This document shows, piece after piece, positions 40,926 to 49,972 of a stretch of 64,000 nt of DNA. The position numbers and the translations under genes were made by a program. How positions within the stretch are numbered: the stretch's first letter is position 1; every line of letters starts with the position of its first letter. Below the pieces are notes generated by a model, which saw nothing but the letters and a program-made list of their open reading frames with translations, did not search any database and was not told the origin of the DNA. This DNA is from Aerophototrophica crusticola (GTDB taxonomy: Bacteria; Pseudomonadota; Alphaproteobacteria; Azospirillales; Azospirillaceae): the NCBI GenBank assembly GCA_001939945.1, contig MOEB01000004.1:124001-188000 (forward strand), written 5' to 3'.

Positions 40926-41348
40926 TTACTGGCTGATCTGGGTCTTGGCCCAGCGCGCGTCGTCCTTGACGGTCTCGATGGTGCGGGTGGGCTGCAGGCT
41001 GGTGGCCGACAGCTTCTTGCGGCCGGACTGGATCATCACGAAGCCGATGCCCAGGACCACCACGCCCACGACCAGGGCCGCGGCCCAGGACGGCAGGAAG
41101 GTGTCCAGCACCAGCACCAGGGCTGCCAGCAGCACCAGCAGCCCGCAGAACGCCACCGCACCGCCGATGGCGAGGCTGGCGACGCCCTTGCCCGCTTCCG
41201 TGGCCTTCTCCGACAGTTCGGCCTTGGCCAGCTCCACCTCCTTGCGGACAAGGGAGGTGGTCTCGTTGGCCAGATCCGCCAGGAGCGAGGTCAGCGGCTT
41301 CTCCTCCCGGGGGGGCGCGCCCCCCGGTCCCGGCTCATAGGCGGTCAT
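40926..41348 (-). CDS. Phage-holin-superfamily membrane protein (DUF1469 type)
   Basis: A 140-residue protein with an acidic/basic amphipathic helix (LLADLANETTSLVRKEVELAKAELSEKATEAG, about 22-53), two membrane spans (about 57-80 and 86-106) and a hydrophilic tail. This is the family called phage holin 3_6 in databases, though in such operons it has nothing to do with phage. It overlaps the upstream gene by four bases, so is coupled to it. Confidence 0.8.
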   Translation of the reverse strand: MTAYEPGPGGAPPREEKPLTSLLADLANETTSLVRKEVELAKAELSEKATEAGKGVASLAIGGAVAFCGLLVLLAALVLVLDTFLPSWAAALVVGVVVLGIGFVMIQSGRKKLSATSLQPTRTIETVKDDARWAKTQISQ

Positions 41349-42724
41349 GCCTTCCCCCCGGTGCTGGAGCCCGTCCCCTCCCGCTTCGCCCCGTCGGTGG
41401 CGCTGGTGGAGGCGGTGCTGGCCTTGTCCCCCGTCGGGTTCCGGAAGTTTCCCTCCGGGCTGGCTGAGGTGCTGGCCCCGGTGGAGGAGGTGGCGGCCGT
41501 GCTGCGCGTCTCACCGCTGGACTGGTTGCCCATGCCCAGGTCGGAGCGGCCGGTGTTGCTGCCGGAGATGGTGGAACCGCCAGTCAGGCTGCCGGCGCTG
41601 CCTGTGCTGCTGCCGCCCACGCCATGGGTACCCAGGGCGCTTTCCGAGGGGGTGCGGTTGGCACCGCTGCCGCCCGCGCTGCCAGAGGTGACGGGGCTGC
41701 CCGCGGTCATGCCGGCGGTCGTGGTGGTGGAACCGGTGGGGGAGGCGCTGCCGGTGCCGCCGAAGGCACCCGCCTTGCCCGCGCCCATGCCGACCCCGAC
41801 GGAGCCAGGCGTCCCGGCCGCGCTGCCCGTGTCGCCCAGACCCCCGGCACCCGTCCCGCCCGCAGCCGTGCCATAGCCGCCGGCCCCGCCGCCCATGGAG
41901 GCGCTCTGCGGCCGCTGGCTGCCGGTGCGGTTGATGTCCGTGGTGCTGGAGGTGGTGCGCATCTGGCGGCTGAGGTCGTCCATGCCGCCGGAGGAGCCAT
42001 ACTGGGTGACGGTGTCCTCGTTGTAGGAGGCGCCGCCGCCGCGGGCCCGGTCACCCCGGTAATAGTCGGCCGACATGCGCGAGGCCGAGCCGTAGCCGCG
42101 GCCCGTGCGGCTGCCGGTGCGGGCGCCGCCGAAGCTGGACTGGTTGTAGTTGGACTGGTCGTCCATGTCGTCGTCCAGCCCGGCATAGCCGCCGAAGCCC
42201 TGCTCCGCCCCGTAGGAGGAACGGGAGCCGCCGGAGGAATAGGACTGGCGGGAGGCCTCGCTGTAGACGTCGTTCTGCACCTGGCGGCGGTTGCTGGACG
42301 CCTTCAGGAAGCGGCCGAGGGCCACGCCGAGGAGGACCGCGCCACCCACGAACAGCTCCGGCTGGCGGCGGGCGAAGGTCTCGGTCTGGTCGATCAGCTC
42401 GTCGAAGTCGCGGGTGCGGACCTGGTCGGCGAAGCGCTCCACCCGGTCGGCGGCGCCGCGCACATAGTTGGCGCCGATGCCCTGGTTGCGGCCGCTCAAC
42501 TGTTCCGCGGCCTCCCGCAGCGCGTCGGCGACGCCGGCGATCTGCTCCGCCACGACGCCCTGCTGCCGCTCGAAGGTGTCGCGAACCCGCTCACGCGCCG
42601 CGTCCACGAACTGCTCGCCCATGTCGCGGGCCTGCCCCTTGACCTGGTTGGCCACGTCGGAGAACTGGCCCTGCTGGTCGGCGCTGCCCTGCGGCCCGGA
42701 GCCGGTGGTGTCGCCCATCGCCAT
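41345..42724 (-). CDS. Large low-complexity stress-type membrane protein
   Basis: A 459-residue protein. Residues 15-125 are amphipathic helices of the DUF883/DUF3618 kind (VANQVKGQARDMGEQFVDAARERVRD...), a membrane span follows near 115-135 (PELFVGGAVLLGVALGRFL), and the remaining 300 residues are Gly/Ser/Thr-rich and probably disordered. GAGGAGG precedes ATG at 42724. First gene of the stress-type operon; an EcfG-like promoter lies about 90 bases upstream. Database names for such genes include nutrient-deprivation-induced protein. Confidence 0.7.
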   Translation of the reverse strand: MAMGDTTGSGPQGSADQQGQFSDVANQVKGQARDMGEQFVDAARERVRDTFERQQGVVAEQIAGVADALREAAEQLSGRNQGIGANYVRGAADRVERFADQVRTRDFDELIDQTETFARRQPELFVGGAVLLGVALGRFLKASSNRRQVQNDVYSEASRQSYSSGGSRSSYGAEQGFGGYAGLDDDMDDQSNYNQSSFGGARTGSRTGRGYGSASRMSADYYRGDRARGGGASYNEDTVTQYGSSGGMDDLSRQMRTTSSTTDINRTGSQRPQSASMGGGAGGYGTAAGGTGAGGLGDTGSAAGTPGSVGVGMGAGKAGAFGGTGSASPTGSTTTTAGMTAGSPVTSGSAGGSGANRTPSESALGTHGVGGSSTGSAGSLTGGSTISGSNTGRSDLGMGNQSSGETRSTAATSSTGASTSASPEGNFRNPTGDKASTASTSATDGAKREGTGSSTGGKA

Positions 42725-42814
42725 TCCTGGCCTCCTCGCATTTTTGGATGGTACCGGCCACGGGCGGGGCCCGGGCCGGGCTTGCCGGTCACAGCCGGCG
42801 AGTTCGGGCATTTC

Positions 42815-42839
42815 AACAAGGAGAAAAGGACATCGTTCC
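42815..42839 (-). promoter_or_regulatory. EcfG-type general-stress promoter
   Basis: On the minus strand GGAAC (42835-42839) and TGTT (42815-42818) are 16 bases apart, one base from the consensus GGAAC-N16/17-CGTT. It points to the operon starting at 42724. The downstream genes are of a stress-induced type, which supports the reading. Confidence 0.55.
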
Positions 42840-43517
42840 CTAATGCAGTCCGACGCGTGGGGTCTGTTCAACTGCCGTTAACCATGTCATGCCCTGAGGG
42901 GATGGGCGGCCCGGCGCGCCATGCCGACCCGGCAATTGACCCGTGGGGCCGGGGGGCGCACGCTCTGCCCATGGAGACGGGCTCGACAGCCACTCCTGAC
43001 AGCGGCGCCGACCGGCACCCGTGGGGCCTGTCGGACTAACGGCCGGATTTATCGCGGCAAAGCCTCCGTCCCCCGTGACGCGACACGGCTTGTGCCCATC
43101 CGGCTGAGGCCAAACGGCCGTGGAGCGGCGGACCATGCCGAGGGCGTGGCCCGCCGTCTTCCGTTCCGGGCACCCCCTCCGGCGATGCTTTGAAATCGAA
43201 CCGGCCAGCCATTCGGCGGGTCAGGCATGATCTCGTTGCGTACCCGTGACGATGCCGTTACCGTCCCTTTCCGGTCACAAAACGACCTGCTCTACCCCTT
43301 ATTTGTCACGCCCGAAGGATGGTGTCCGCGAAGAAGGGGTAGGCCAGGTTTTTTTAACCCGTCCTTCACCATCCCGGCCATTTTTTGGCCTCAGAAAGCG
43401 TGCGGTAAGCAGCCTGTTTTTGGCATCCGGGCCAACCTTTTTCGGCTCCGGTCCAAATGCAGGCAGGGCAGAGCCAAGGGGAGCGGGCCGGTGGTCCATC
43501 TGGTGGAAAACGCGGGG
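42840..43517. other. Non-coding region between the stress operon and the chvI operon
   Basis: About 680 bp with no convincing gene. A frame in phase with the lipoprotein extends up to 43227, but its first 97 codons read like non-coding DNA. From 43260 to 43450 the DNA is less GC-rich and has T-runs (a run of seven T at about 43350, a run of six T at about 43382). GGATGGTG (about 43317) and CACCATCC (about 43368) are mirrored. This is probably the long regulatory leader of the chvI operon. Confidence 0.4.
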
Positions 43518-44126
43518 ATGATGGGACAAGGCGACCGCCAGGTCTCCGTGCCCCGCGCCGCCGCGGGCCCGTTGGCGGCCCAGGGGACGGACGGGCTGTT
43601 GGCCTGCGTCGTCGCCCTGCTGCTGGCGGCGATGTTGCTGGTGGCCTGTGCCGACCGGCAGCCGGTGAAGCCCACGGCCGTGCGGAAGCCGGCCGTGGCG
43701 CGGGTGGTGCCGCCCTCGGTGCCCGAGACGCCGATCCCCAAGACCAAGCCCACCCCGCCCCCGGCCAAGCCTGCTGCCGCCAAGCGGCCGGTGGAGGCCC
43801 AGGTGGCGGTGCTGCCCGCCCCGGTCCCCCCGCCCGCCGTGGACGAGGCCCCGCGCTTCGACCCGGCCGGGCTGGTGGGCCTGACTGAGCAAGAGACCTT
43901 CCGCCTGTTAGGGAGCCCCGCCCGGGTCGAGGAGAACCCGCCGGCCAAGACCTGGCAATACGCCAGCAGCCGGTGCCAGCTCCGCGTCCACCTGTTCATG
44001 GACATGACGACGCGCAGCTTCCGGACCCTTTCCTACGAACTATCCAGCACGGACGAGCAACCCGATGTCGATCAGCAATGTCTTGCCGAACTCGTCGCAA
44101 AAGCCTGGCGACCGGCTGGCCAATGA
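43518..44126 (+). CDS. Lipoprotein upstream of chvI
   Basis: A 202-residue protein starting MMGQGDRQVS. The hydrophobic stretch VVALLLAAMLLVAC ends in a lipobox with Cys near residue 42, so it is a lipoprotein. A Pro/Lys/Ala-rich linker follows, then a C-terminal domain (FDPAGLVGLTEQETFRLLGSPARVEENPPAKTWQY, with two Cys) of SmpA/OmlA-like character. Its 3' end overlaps the chvI start by 62 bases in another frame, so it is on the chvI transcript. I infer that it reports envelope state to ChvG/ChvI. Confidence 0.65.
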   Translation: MMGQGDRQVSVPRAAAGPLAAQGTDGLLACVVALLLAAMLLVACADRQPVKPTAVRKPAVARVVPPSVPETPIPKTKPTPPPAKPAAAKRPVEAQVAVLPAPVPPPAVDEAPRFDPAGLVGLTEQETFRLLGSPARVEENPPAKTWQYASSRCQLRVHLFMDMTTRSFRTLSYELSSTDEQPDVDQQCLAELVAKAWRPAGQ

Positions 44127-44943
44127 CCCGCCCGTCGCCCGCGTCGCCCTGGTCGATGACGACGACCTGTTCCGGGAGTCCCTGGGCCTGAACCTGTCGG
44201 ACGAGGGCTACGAGGTGCTGCCCTTCGACCGCGGCCAATCGGCCCTGGAGTACTTCGCGGGCGGCGGCACGGCGGACCTGATCCTGCTGGACTGGCGCAT
44301 GCCCCGCATGGACGGCATCGAGACCCTGCGCCAGCTCCGCGCCCGCAACATCGACGTGCCGGTGATCTTCCTGACCGTGCTGTCGGACCAGATCTATGAG
44401 GAGGCGGCGCTGGGCGGCGGTGCCGTCGACTTCGTGGAGAAGTCCCGCAGCCTGCCCATCCTGCTGAAGCGCATGCAGCTGATCGTCCAGGGCCGCAAGC
44501 CCGGCGGCGAGGACCCGGCGCTGGCGGTGGCGAGCGCGGTGGGCGCCAGCGCTGCCCAGGACCGGGCCGGGGCCGGCGGCACCATCTTCCGCCGCGGCGC
44601 GCTGGAGCTTCGGCTGGAGGTCGCCCGTGCCTTCTGGGGCGGCACCCGCATCGACCTGACCCTGACCGAGTTCAACATCGTCCGCCTGATGGCCACCAAG
44701 GCCGGGGAGGACGTGTCCTACCGCGACCTCTATGACCTGGTGCACGGCAAGGACTTCGTGGCCGGCTACGGCCCCGCTGGCTACCGCGCCAACGTCCGCG
44801 CCTTCATCAAGCGCATCCGGCACAAGTTCCGTGCCGTGGACAACGCCTTCGACGAGATCGAGAACTACCCGGGCTTCGGCTACCGCTGGTCGGACCGGCA
44901 CCCCGGTGAGATGACGGGCGGCCCCGGCCGCGAGCGTGCATGA
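44065..44943 (+). CDS. chvI: Response regulator ChvI
   Basis: A 292-residue OmpR-type regulator: receiver with acidic pocket DDDD (31-34) and phospho-acceptor Asp76 (LILLDWRMP), a linker, and a winged-helix domain (IDLTLTEFNIVRLM...YRANVRAFIKRIRHKF). The central LTEFNIVRLM and GFGYRW ends are ChvI-like. It controls envelope and acid-stress genes in Alphaproteobacteria. The start overlaps the lipoprotein gene by 62 bases; no later Met exists before the receiver. chvG overlaps it by ATGA. Confidence 0.88.
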   Translation: MSISNVLPNSSQKPGDRLANDPPVARVALVDDDDLFRESLGLNLSDEGYEVLPFDRGQSALEYFAGGGTADLILLDWRMPRMDGIETLRQLRARNIDVPVIFLTVLSDQIYEEAALGGGAVDFVEKSRSLPILLKRMQLIVQGRKPGGEDPALAVASAVGASAAQDRAGAGGTIFRRGALELRLEVARAFWGGTRIDLTLTEFNIVRLMATKAGEDVSYRDLYDLVHGKDFVAGYGPAGYRANVRAFIKRIRHKFRAVDNAFDEIENYPGFGYRWSDRHPGEMTGGPGRERA

Positions 44944-46478
44944 CGGCCGGCCCGACAGGACGGCGGGCGACACACTGGCTGATGCGGTCCCTGGCCAGCC
45001 GGCTGGTGGTCGTCCTGCTGGTCTTCCTTGCCGTCCCGGTGCTGATCTACGAGCAGTTCCGCGCCGCGGACAGCGAGAAGCAGCTCCTGCTGTTGCGCAG
45101 CGCGCAGCAGCAGGGCCAGCTTGTGGCCCGGGCGCTGGAGCCGCTGCTGGCGGGGGTGGACGCCAAGTCCCTGGTACGGCTGGGCGACCGGCTGCAACCC
45201 TATGCCGACGCCCACACCAACGTGCGCCTGCTGCTGCGCCCGGCCACCGCGGCCGCGGGCAACGGCGAGGCGTTCTTCTACGTGGCCTCCGCCCCGGTGG
45301 TCCCCACCGCCATGCTGGACCTGGAGCGGGAGCGGCTGATCGAGCAGGGGGTGCTCCAGCGCCTGGGCGGTTCCTGCGCCGGCGACCAGCCGCTGGCCAT
45401 CCCCGTGCCCCATGCGGACGGGGAGGGGCTGGACCTGCTGACCAGCATCACCCCCATCAAGACGCCCATGGGCTGCTGGGCCATCGTCACGTCCCACGCC
45501 GCCGCCTCCTACCTCGGCCAGGGGGCGGGCAAGCCCTATTGGCACAGCCCGGAGGTGCAGGCCGCCGGGCTGATCTATGTGGCCATGGCGGCGCTGGTCA
45601 TGCTGCTGCTGCTGGAGATCTGGCGCAACCTGCGCCGCTTCGGCGAGTTGGCCCGGGACATGGTCCTGCACCGCGGCCCCGCCGGCAGCTTCGTGGCCCA
45701 GAACACGGTGCCGGAGTTGCAGCCGGTGGCGGAGGATTTCGACCGTCTGGTGGGCACGCTGCACAACTCCGCCGCCAACCTCCGCCGCGCGGCGGAGGAC
45801 AACGCCCACGCCTTCAAGACCCCCATCGCCGTCATCCGCCAGAGCCTGGAGCCGCTGAAGCGCCTGCTGCCGCCGGAGGAGAGCCGCGCCCGCCGCGCCG
45901 TGGAGATGATCGAGGGCTCGGTGGAGCGGCTGGACGGGCTGGTCAGCTTCGCCCGCCGCATGGACGAGACCACCGCCGACCTGCTGGAGCCGCCGCGCCA
46001 GCGCGTGGACCTGTCGGCCCTGTTGGAGCGGGTGCTGCTGGGCTACCGCGGGCTGATGGAGGAGCGGGGCGTGGACCTGGCCAGCCGCATCGAGCCCCAT
46101 GTGGTGGTCCGGGCCGGCGAGGACCTGCTGGAGACGGTGATCGAGAACATCGTGGACAACGCGCTCAGCTTCTCCCCGCCGGAAAGCATCCTGCGCGTCA
46201 GCCTGAAGCGGGCGGACGGGGCCGTGTTCCTGGCCGTGGACGACGAGGGGCCGGGGGTGGACCCGGCCAACCTGGACAAGATCTTCGAGCGCTACTTCAG
46301 CCAGCGGAATGGTGGCGGGCAGGCCGTGGCGGTGCAGGGCGGGGGCGACGACGGCATGCCCCACTACGGCATCGGCCTCTGGATCGTCCGCCGCAACGTG
46401 GAGGCCATCGGCGGCAGGGTGGAAGCCGCCAACCGCCCGGCCGGAGGCCTGTCCATGCGCATTCGCCTGCCAGGGTGA
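44940..46478 (+). CDS. chvG: Sensor histidine kinase ChvG
   Basis: A 512-residue kinase: two membrane spans (about 20-38 and 207-228) around a periplasmic domain, HAMP, a His-kinase domain with His290 in NAHAFKTPIAVIRQ, and GHKL ATPase (N-box IENIVDNALSFSP, G1 VDDEGPGVDP, G2 GIGLWIVRR). It is the partner of ChvI. The operon usually continues with hprK and PTS genes; here parDE follows instead. Confidence 0.9.
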   Translation: MTAGPTGRRATHWLMRSLASRLVVVLLVFLAVPVLIYEQFRAADSEKQLLLLRSAQQQGQLVARALEPLLAGVDAKSLVRLGDRLQPYADAHTNVRLLLRPATAAAGNGEAFFYVASAPVVPTAMLDLERERLIEQGVLQRLGGSCAGDQPLAIPVPHADGEGLDLLTSITPIKTPMGCWAIVTSHAAASYLGQGAGKPYWHSPEVQAAGLIYVAMAALVMLLLLEIWRNLRRFGELARDMVLHRGPAGSFVAQNTVPELQPVAEDFDRLVGTLHNSAANLRRAAEDNAHAFKTPIAVIRQSLEPLKRLLPPEESRARRAVEMIEGSVERLDGLVSFARRMDETTADLLEPPRQRVDLSALLERVLLGYRGLMEERGVDLASRIEPHVVVRAGEDLLETVIENIVDNALSFSPPESILRVSLKRADGAVFLAVDDEGPGVDPANLDKIFERYFSQRNGGGQAVAVQGGGDDGMPHYGIGLWIVRRNVEAIGGRVEAANRPAGGLSMRIRLPG

Positions 46479-46537
46479 TGCCATAGATTGCGCATTTCCT
46501 GTTATCGACCTAACATGGCCATAGCAGGAGGCGACCC

Positions 46538-46783
46538 ATGAACGTGTCCGTCGGCGAGCGCTGGGAAAAATTCATCGACAGCGTCGTGAAGGAGGGCCGC
46601 TACGGCTCTGCCAGCGAAGTGGTCCGCGAGGGGCTGCGGCTGGTGGAGGAGCGGGAAGCCAAGCTCCAGGCCCTGCGGGCGGAGATCGATGCCGCCATCG
46701 CGGAGGGGGGCGAATACTCCGACGAGGATATCTCCGCGATGATCGAGGAGACCGCGGCTGAACTTCGGGCCCAGGGCTACTGA
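46538..46783 (+). CDS. parD: ParD-type antitoxin
   Basis: An 81-residue antitoxin of the CopG/Arc fold: NVSVGERWEKFIDSVVKEGRYGSASEVVREGLRLVEEREAKL is the ribbon-helix-helix, followed by an acidic toxin-binding tail. AGGAGG-like site (GCAGGAGGCG) is before the start. The stop codon is followed directly by the toxin start. Confidence 0.9.
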   Translation: MNVSVGERWEKFIDSVVKEGRYGSASEVVREGLRLVEEREAKLQALRAEIDAAIAEGGEYSDEDISAMIEETAAELRAQGY

Positions 46784-47092
46784 GTGCGGCGGCTCGTCTA
46801 CAGCGCGGCGGCAAGACGCGACCTGCGCGGAATACAAGTATATATTTCCCAGCAGAGCGGAAGCTCCGACATCGGCAGCCGCTTCGTCCGGCAGCTGCAA
46901 GCCAAATGTGAGAAATTCGCCAAGCTCCCGATGAAGCTTGGGCGGTCACGACCCGAGTTGCGACCTGATCTGCGCAGCTTCCCGGTCAAGGAGTACGTGA
47001 TCTACTTCCGCTATCTCGCCGACACGGTCGAGATCGTCAAAGTCGTGGAGCGCCACCGGGACATCGGCCCATTAAGTTTCGACGACGTATGA
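46784..47092 (+). CDS. parE: ParE-type toxin
   Basis: A 102-residue RelE/ParE-fold toxin, MRRLVYSAAARRDLRGIQVYISQQ... with the family ending YFRYLADTVEIVKVVERHRD. It starts with GTG right after the antitoxin TGA, so it is coupled. ParE proteins poison gyrase. It lies between chvG and the antiporter gene. Confidence 0.9.
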   Translation: MRRLVYSAAARRDLRGIQVYISQQSGSSDIGSRFVRQLQAKCEKFAKLPMKLGRSRPELRPDLRSFPVKEYVIYFRYLADTVEIVKVVERHRDIGPLSFDDV

Positions 47093-47110
47093 TTTCCCCA
47101 TGAAGGGCCC

Positions 47111-49648
47111 TCACGCCGCCGGCGCGGCCGGGACGGGCGCCTGCCGCCGGGCGACGGTGGCGTCGATGTGGGCCTTCACCTCCGCGTCTTCCTCATAAAG
47201 GCGACGGAAGTCGCGGCGGTCCAGCACCAGGAGCTGGCAATAGGCGATGGCCTCCACGTCGGCGTTGCGGGGCTGGTCCAGGACCAGCGCCATCTCCCCG
47301 AAGAACTCGCCCGAGCCCAGCCGCACCGGCGTGCTCAGCCCCGGCAGCCGCACCGCCACCGCGCCGGAGGAGATGAAATACATGGCGTCGCCCCGGTCGC
47401 CCTTGCGCACCACCAGTTCCCCCGGGACATAGAGCCGGGGCTTCAGCAGCCGCTCGATCCGCTTCACCCGCTCCGGCGCCAGGCCGGCGAACAGGGGCAC
47501 CTTGGCCACCAGCTCCTGGGTGGACAGGCCCAGGTCCAGCCTGGGCGGCTGCTCGGCGTTGCGGCGCCGCTGGTTCAGTTCGCGGGACAGGTCGCGCAGG
47601 ATCTCCCGGCTGATCAGCGTCTCCTCGAACAGCTCCTGCAGGGTGCGCTCCTCGAAGCGCAGGCCCGCCCGCACCAGGTACCGGGCCTCCAGCTCCCGCA
47701 GATAGGCCGGGTATTGCAGGCGCAGGGCGGCCATGGCCTCCTCCACCGCCGCCAACCGGGCGGCCAGCAGCTCATGCAGGGTGGTGGCCGTGTCCCTGCC
47801 CAGCAGGGGCGACAGGCGCTGGCTGGTGAAATGCAGGAGCTGTTGCAGGGCGAAGCGCTGCACGGCCAGCTCGGCGAAGCGCTCCGACAACCCGTTGGCC
47901 AGCGGCCGCTCCAGCCCCAGCCGACGGTGCAGCCACAGCCGGGTCCGCATGCCCGGGCCGAAGCGGAGGATGGAGCGGGCCGCCGCCTCATAGCCCTTGC
48001 GGCCACGGGTCTTCACCCCGTCCTGCAACCGGCCCACCGCCGCCCCCAGGCTCTGCACCGTCAGGCGGGAGATGACGCCATCGCGGAAATAGCCCAGGTA
48101 CAGCTCCTCCTCCCGCCGGGCCAGGGTGGACAGGCCGATATAGACCCGGTCCTCGGCGCTCAACGCGCCCATGCTGTCCAGGTCGAGCTGTTCCTGGGCC
48201 AGGCCGGCGCCCCGGTCCAGCAAGGGCTCAAGGGCTGGTTCCGGGTCCATGCGGAAGTCGCGGGCGATGCGCTCCACCTCCTGCCGCACGTCGGACAGGG
48301 ACAGGCCCAGCACGCGGTTGCGCAGGGCCAGCTCCACCGGGGTCAGCCGGTCCAGCCGGAACAGCCGCATCAGCGGGCGCAGGGTGGTGCCCTGGACGAA
48401 CAGGGTGAACAGGACGAAGCCGGTGACCACCACCGCGACCATGTCCTGGATGTCGTCCGGCACGCGCCGGTTCTCAGACACGGCCAGCGCCAGGGCCAGG
48501 GACACGGCGCCCCGCAGGCCGCCCCACAACATCACGGTCTTGTAAGCGCCGGAGATCCTGTCCGCGGCCCCCAGGGCCGTCAGCCCGGGGATCAGGCCGA
48601 AGATGACGAGGGCCCGGGCCGCCGTCGCGCCCAGGATCAGCGCCGCCAGCATGATCAGGTGGCCCCAGGTGGCGTTCAGCAGGGTGGGCGGGATCAGCAT
48701 GGAGGCCAGCAGGAAGATCAGGCTGTTGGCCCAGAAACCCAATTGGGACCAGACATTCTCCAGCCCTTCCCAGCTTTCCGGGCTGATGCGGGTGCGGCCT
48801 TCCCCCGCCATGACCAGGGCCGCCGTGACCACGGCCACCACGCCTGAGACGCCCAGGTAATGCTCGCCGATGATGAAGGCCAGGTAGGCCAGCGCCACGG
48901 TCAGGGTGATCTCCGACTGGGCCTGGTTGCGCATGGGGGTCACCAGCCAGCCGATGGCCTTGCCCAGGCCCCAGCCCACCGCCAGCCCGCCGGCGAACTT
49001 CACCAGGAAGTCCCCGCCCGCCGCCACCGGGTCCATGCTGCCGCCGGCGGTCAGCATGCCCAGCAGCAGGGTGAACAGCACGATGGCCGCCGCGTCGTTG
49101 AACAGGCTCTCCCCCTCCACCAGGATGGAGAGGCGGCGGGGCGCGCCGATGTCGCGGAAGATGCCCACCACCGCCGCCGGGTCCGTGGTGGCGATGATGC
49201 TGGCCAGCAGGAAGCAGACCACCAGGGCCGTGCCCGTCGCCTCCCCGTGCCACAGGCCCCAGACCCCGTACATGGCCAGCCCCGCCAGGGCCGTGCACAT
49301 CAGCACCGCCACCACGGCCAGCAGCAATACCGGCCCGAGGTCGTCCATCAGGCGGCGCACGTCCACGCTCAACGCCGCCTCGAACAGCAGGACCGGCAGG
49401 AAGATGTAGAGGAAGGCCTGGGAGCTGAGGTCCAGCTCCCCCACCGCCACCAGGAAATCCCCCGCGAAGCCGAAACCGCCTGCCTCCGCCGACCGGCCGG
49501 CCACGTGCAGCAGGGTGCCGATGCCCACCCCCGTGGCCGCCAGAAGCACCGTGTAGGGCAGCCGAAGCCGTTGGGCCAGCGGGGGCAGCAGGCTGACCAG
49601 GACCAGCAGGCCGGCGACGGCGAACAGGGTGTAGACGAGGCTGTCCAT
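47111..49648 (-). CDS. CPA1 Na+/H+ antiporter with cyclic-nucleotide-binding domain
   Basis: An 845-residue fusion. Residues 1-420 are a 12-13-span CPA1 antiporter with the ion site (STILVEGESLFNDAAAIVL region, ND motif) and TTDPAAVV. A 250-residue cytoplasmic helical domain (about 430-690) follows, and the C-terminus (about 700-820) is a CAP/cNMP-binding fold (FAGLAPERVKRIERLL, GELVVRKGDRGDAMYFISSGAVAV, GEFFGEMALVLDQPR). This resembles plant SOS1 and sperm NHE layouts. It moves Na+ or K+ against H+; nucleotide gating is inference. Confidence 0.92.
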   Translation of the reverse strand: MDSLVYTLFAVAGLLVLVSLLPPLAQRLRLPYTVLLAATGVGIGTLLHVAGRSAEAGGFGFAGDFLVAVGELDLSSQAFLYIFLPVLLFEAALSVDVRRLMDDLGPVLLLAVVAVLMCTALAGLAMYGVWGLWHGEATGTALVVCFLLASIIATTDPAAVVGIFRDIGAPRRLSILVEGESLFNDAAAIVLFTLLLGMLTAGGSMDPVAAGGDFLVKFAGGLAVGWGLGKAIGWLVTPMRNQAQSEITLTVALAYLAFIIGEHYLGVSGVVAVVTAALVMAGEGRTRISPESWEGLENVWSQLGFWANSLIFLLASMLIPPTLLNATWGHLIMLAALILGATAARALVIFGLIPGLTALGAADRISGAYKTVMLWGGLRGAVSLALALAVSENRRVPDDIQDMVAVVVTGFVLFTLFVQGTTLRPLMRLFRLDRLTPVELALRNRVLGLSLSDVRQEVERIARDFRMDPEPALEPLLDRGAGLAQEQLDLDSMGALSAEDRVYIGLSTLARREEELYLGYFRDGVISRLTVQSLGAAVGRLQDGVKTRGRKGYEAAARSILRFGPGMRTRLWLHRRLGLERPLANGLSERFAELAVQRFALQQLLHFTSQRLSPLLGRDTATTLHELLAARLAAVEEAMAALRLQYPAYLRELEARYLVRAGLRFEERTLQELFEETLISREILRDLSRELNQRRRNAEQPPRLDLGLSTQELVAKVPLFAGLAPERVKRIERLLKPRLYVPGELVVRKGDRGDAMYFISSGAVAVRLPGLSTPVRLGSGEFFGEMALVLDQPRNADVEAIAYCQLLVLDRRDFRRLYEEDAEVKAHIDATVARRQAPVPAAPAA

Positions 49649-49929
49649 CCGGCGGTCTGCCCTTCCTTCGGTGTCACGCGCCCATGGTGGCCGCGCGACG
49701 GGGAAAAGCTATTCCCCCGCCCCGGCCGCGGCAAGCGGCAGCCAGACAAGCCCCACCATTGTGGCCCGCATGGGGCAGGGGGCGGCTTTCAGGGGAGGCC
49801 GTCTTGCCCCCGGTCAGACATGCCCGGGAAGGACGGCTGGGAACAATCGCCGTGAAAGTAGCCTGCAGCACACGGATTACGATACTCTGGGATAGGTATG
49901 GGGCTTGGGCTGCCATGGTGAAGAGCCCT
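49649..49929. other. Gap between the antiporter gene and a toxin-antitoxin pair
   Basis: About 280 bp of divergent upstream DNA. I see no gene and no distinctive repeat; AT-richer near 49860-49920, where promoters probably are. Confidence 0.4.
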
Positions 49930-49972
49930 TGATCACCGCCGCCGCTCAGCCTATCATCGTGACAGGTGATCA
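49930..49972. promoter_or_regulatory. Inverted repeat at the toxin start, candidate operator
   Basis: TGATCACC (49930-49937) and GGTGATCA (49965-49972) are exact reverse complements, 27 bases apart, and the second arm overlaps the ATG of the following gene. A binding site for the paired HTH antitoxin, or an RNA hairpin over the start codon, would both fit. Confidence 0.45.

Noticed and set aside
40926-41348. Prophage, because of the holin-type protein
   Set aside because: No other phage gene is present, and this family is common in alphaproteobacterial stress operons.
43227-43517. 97-codon N-terminal extension of the lipoprotein
   Set aside because: Sequence looks non-coding with T-runs, and the lipoprotein signal would be internal.
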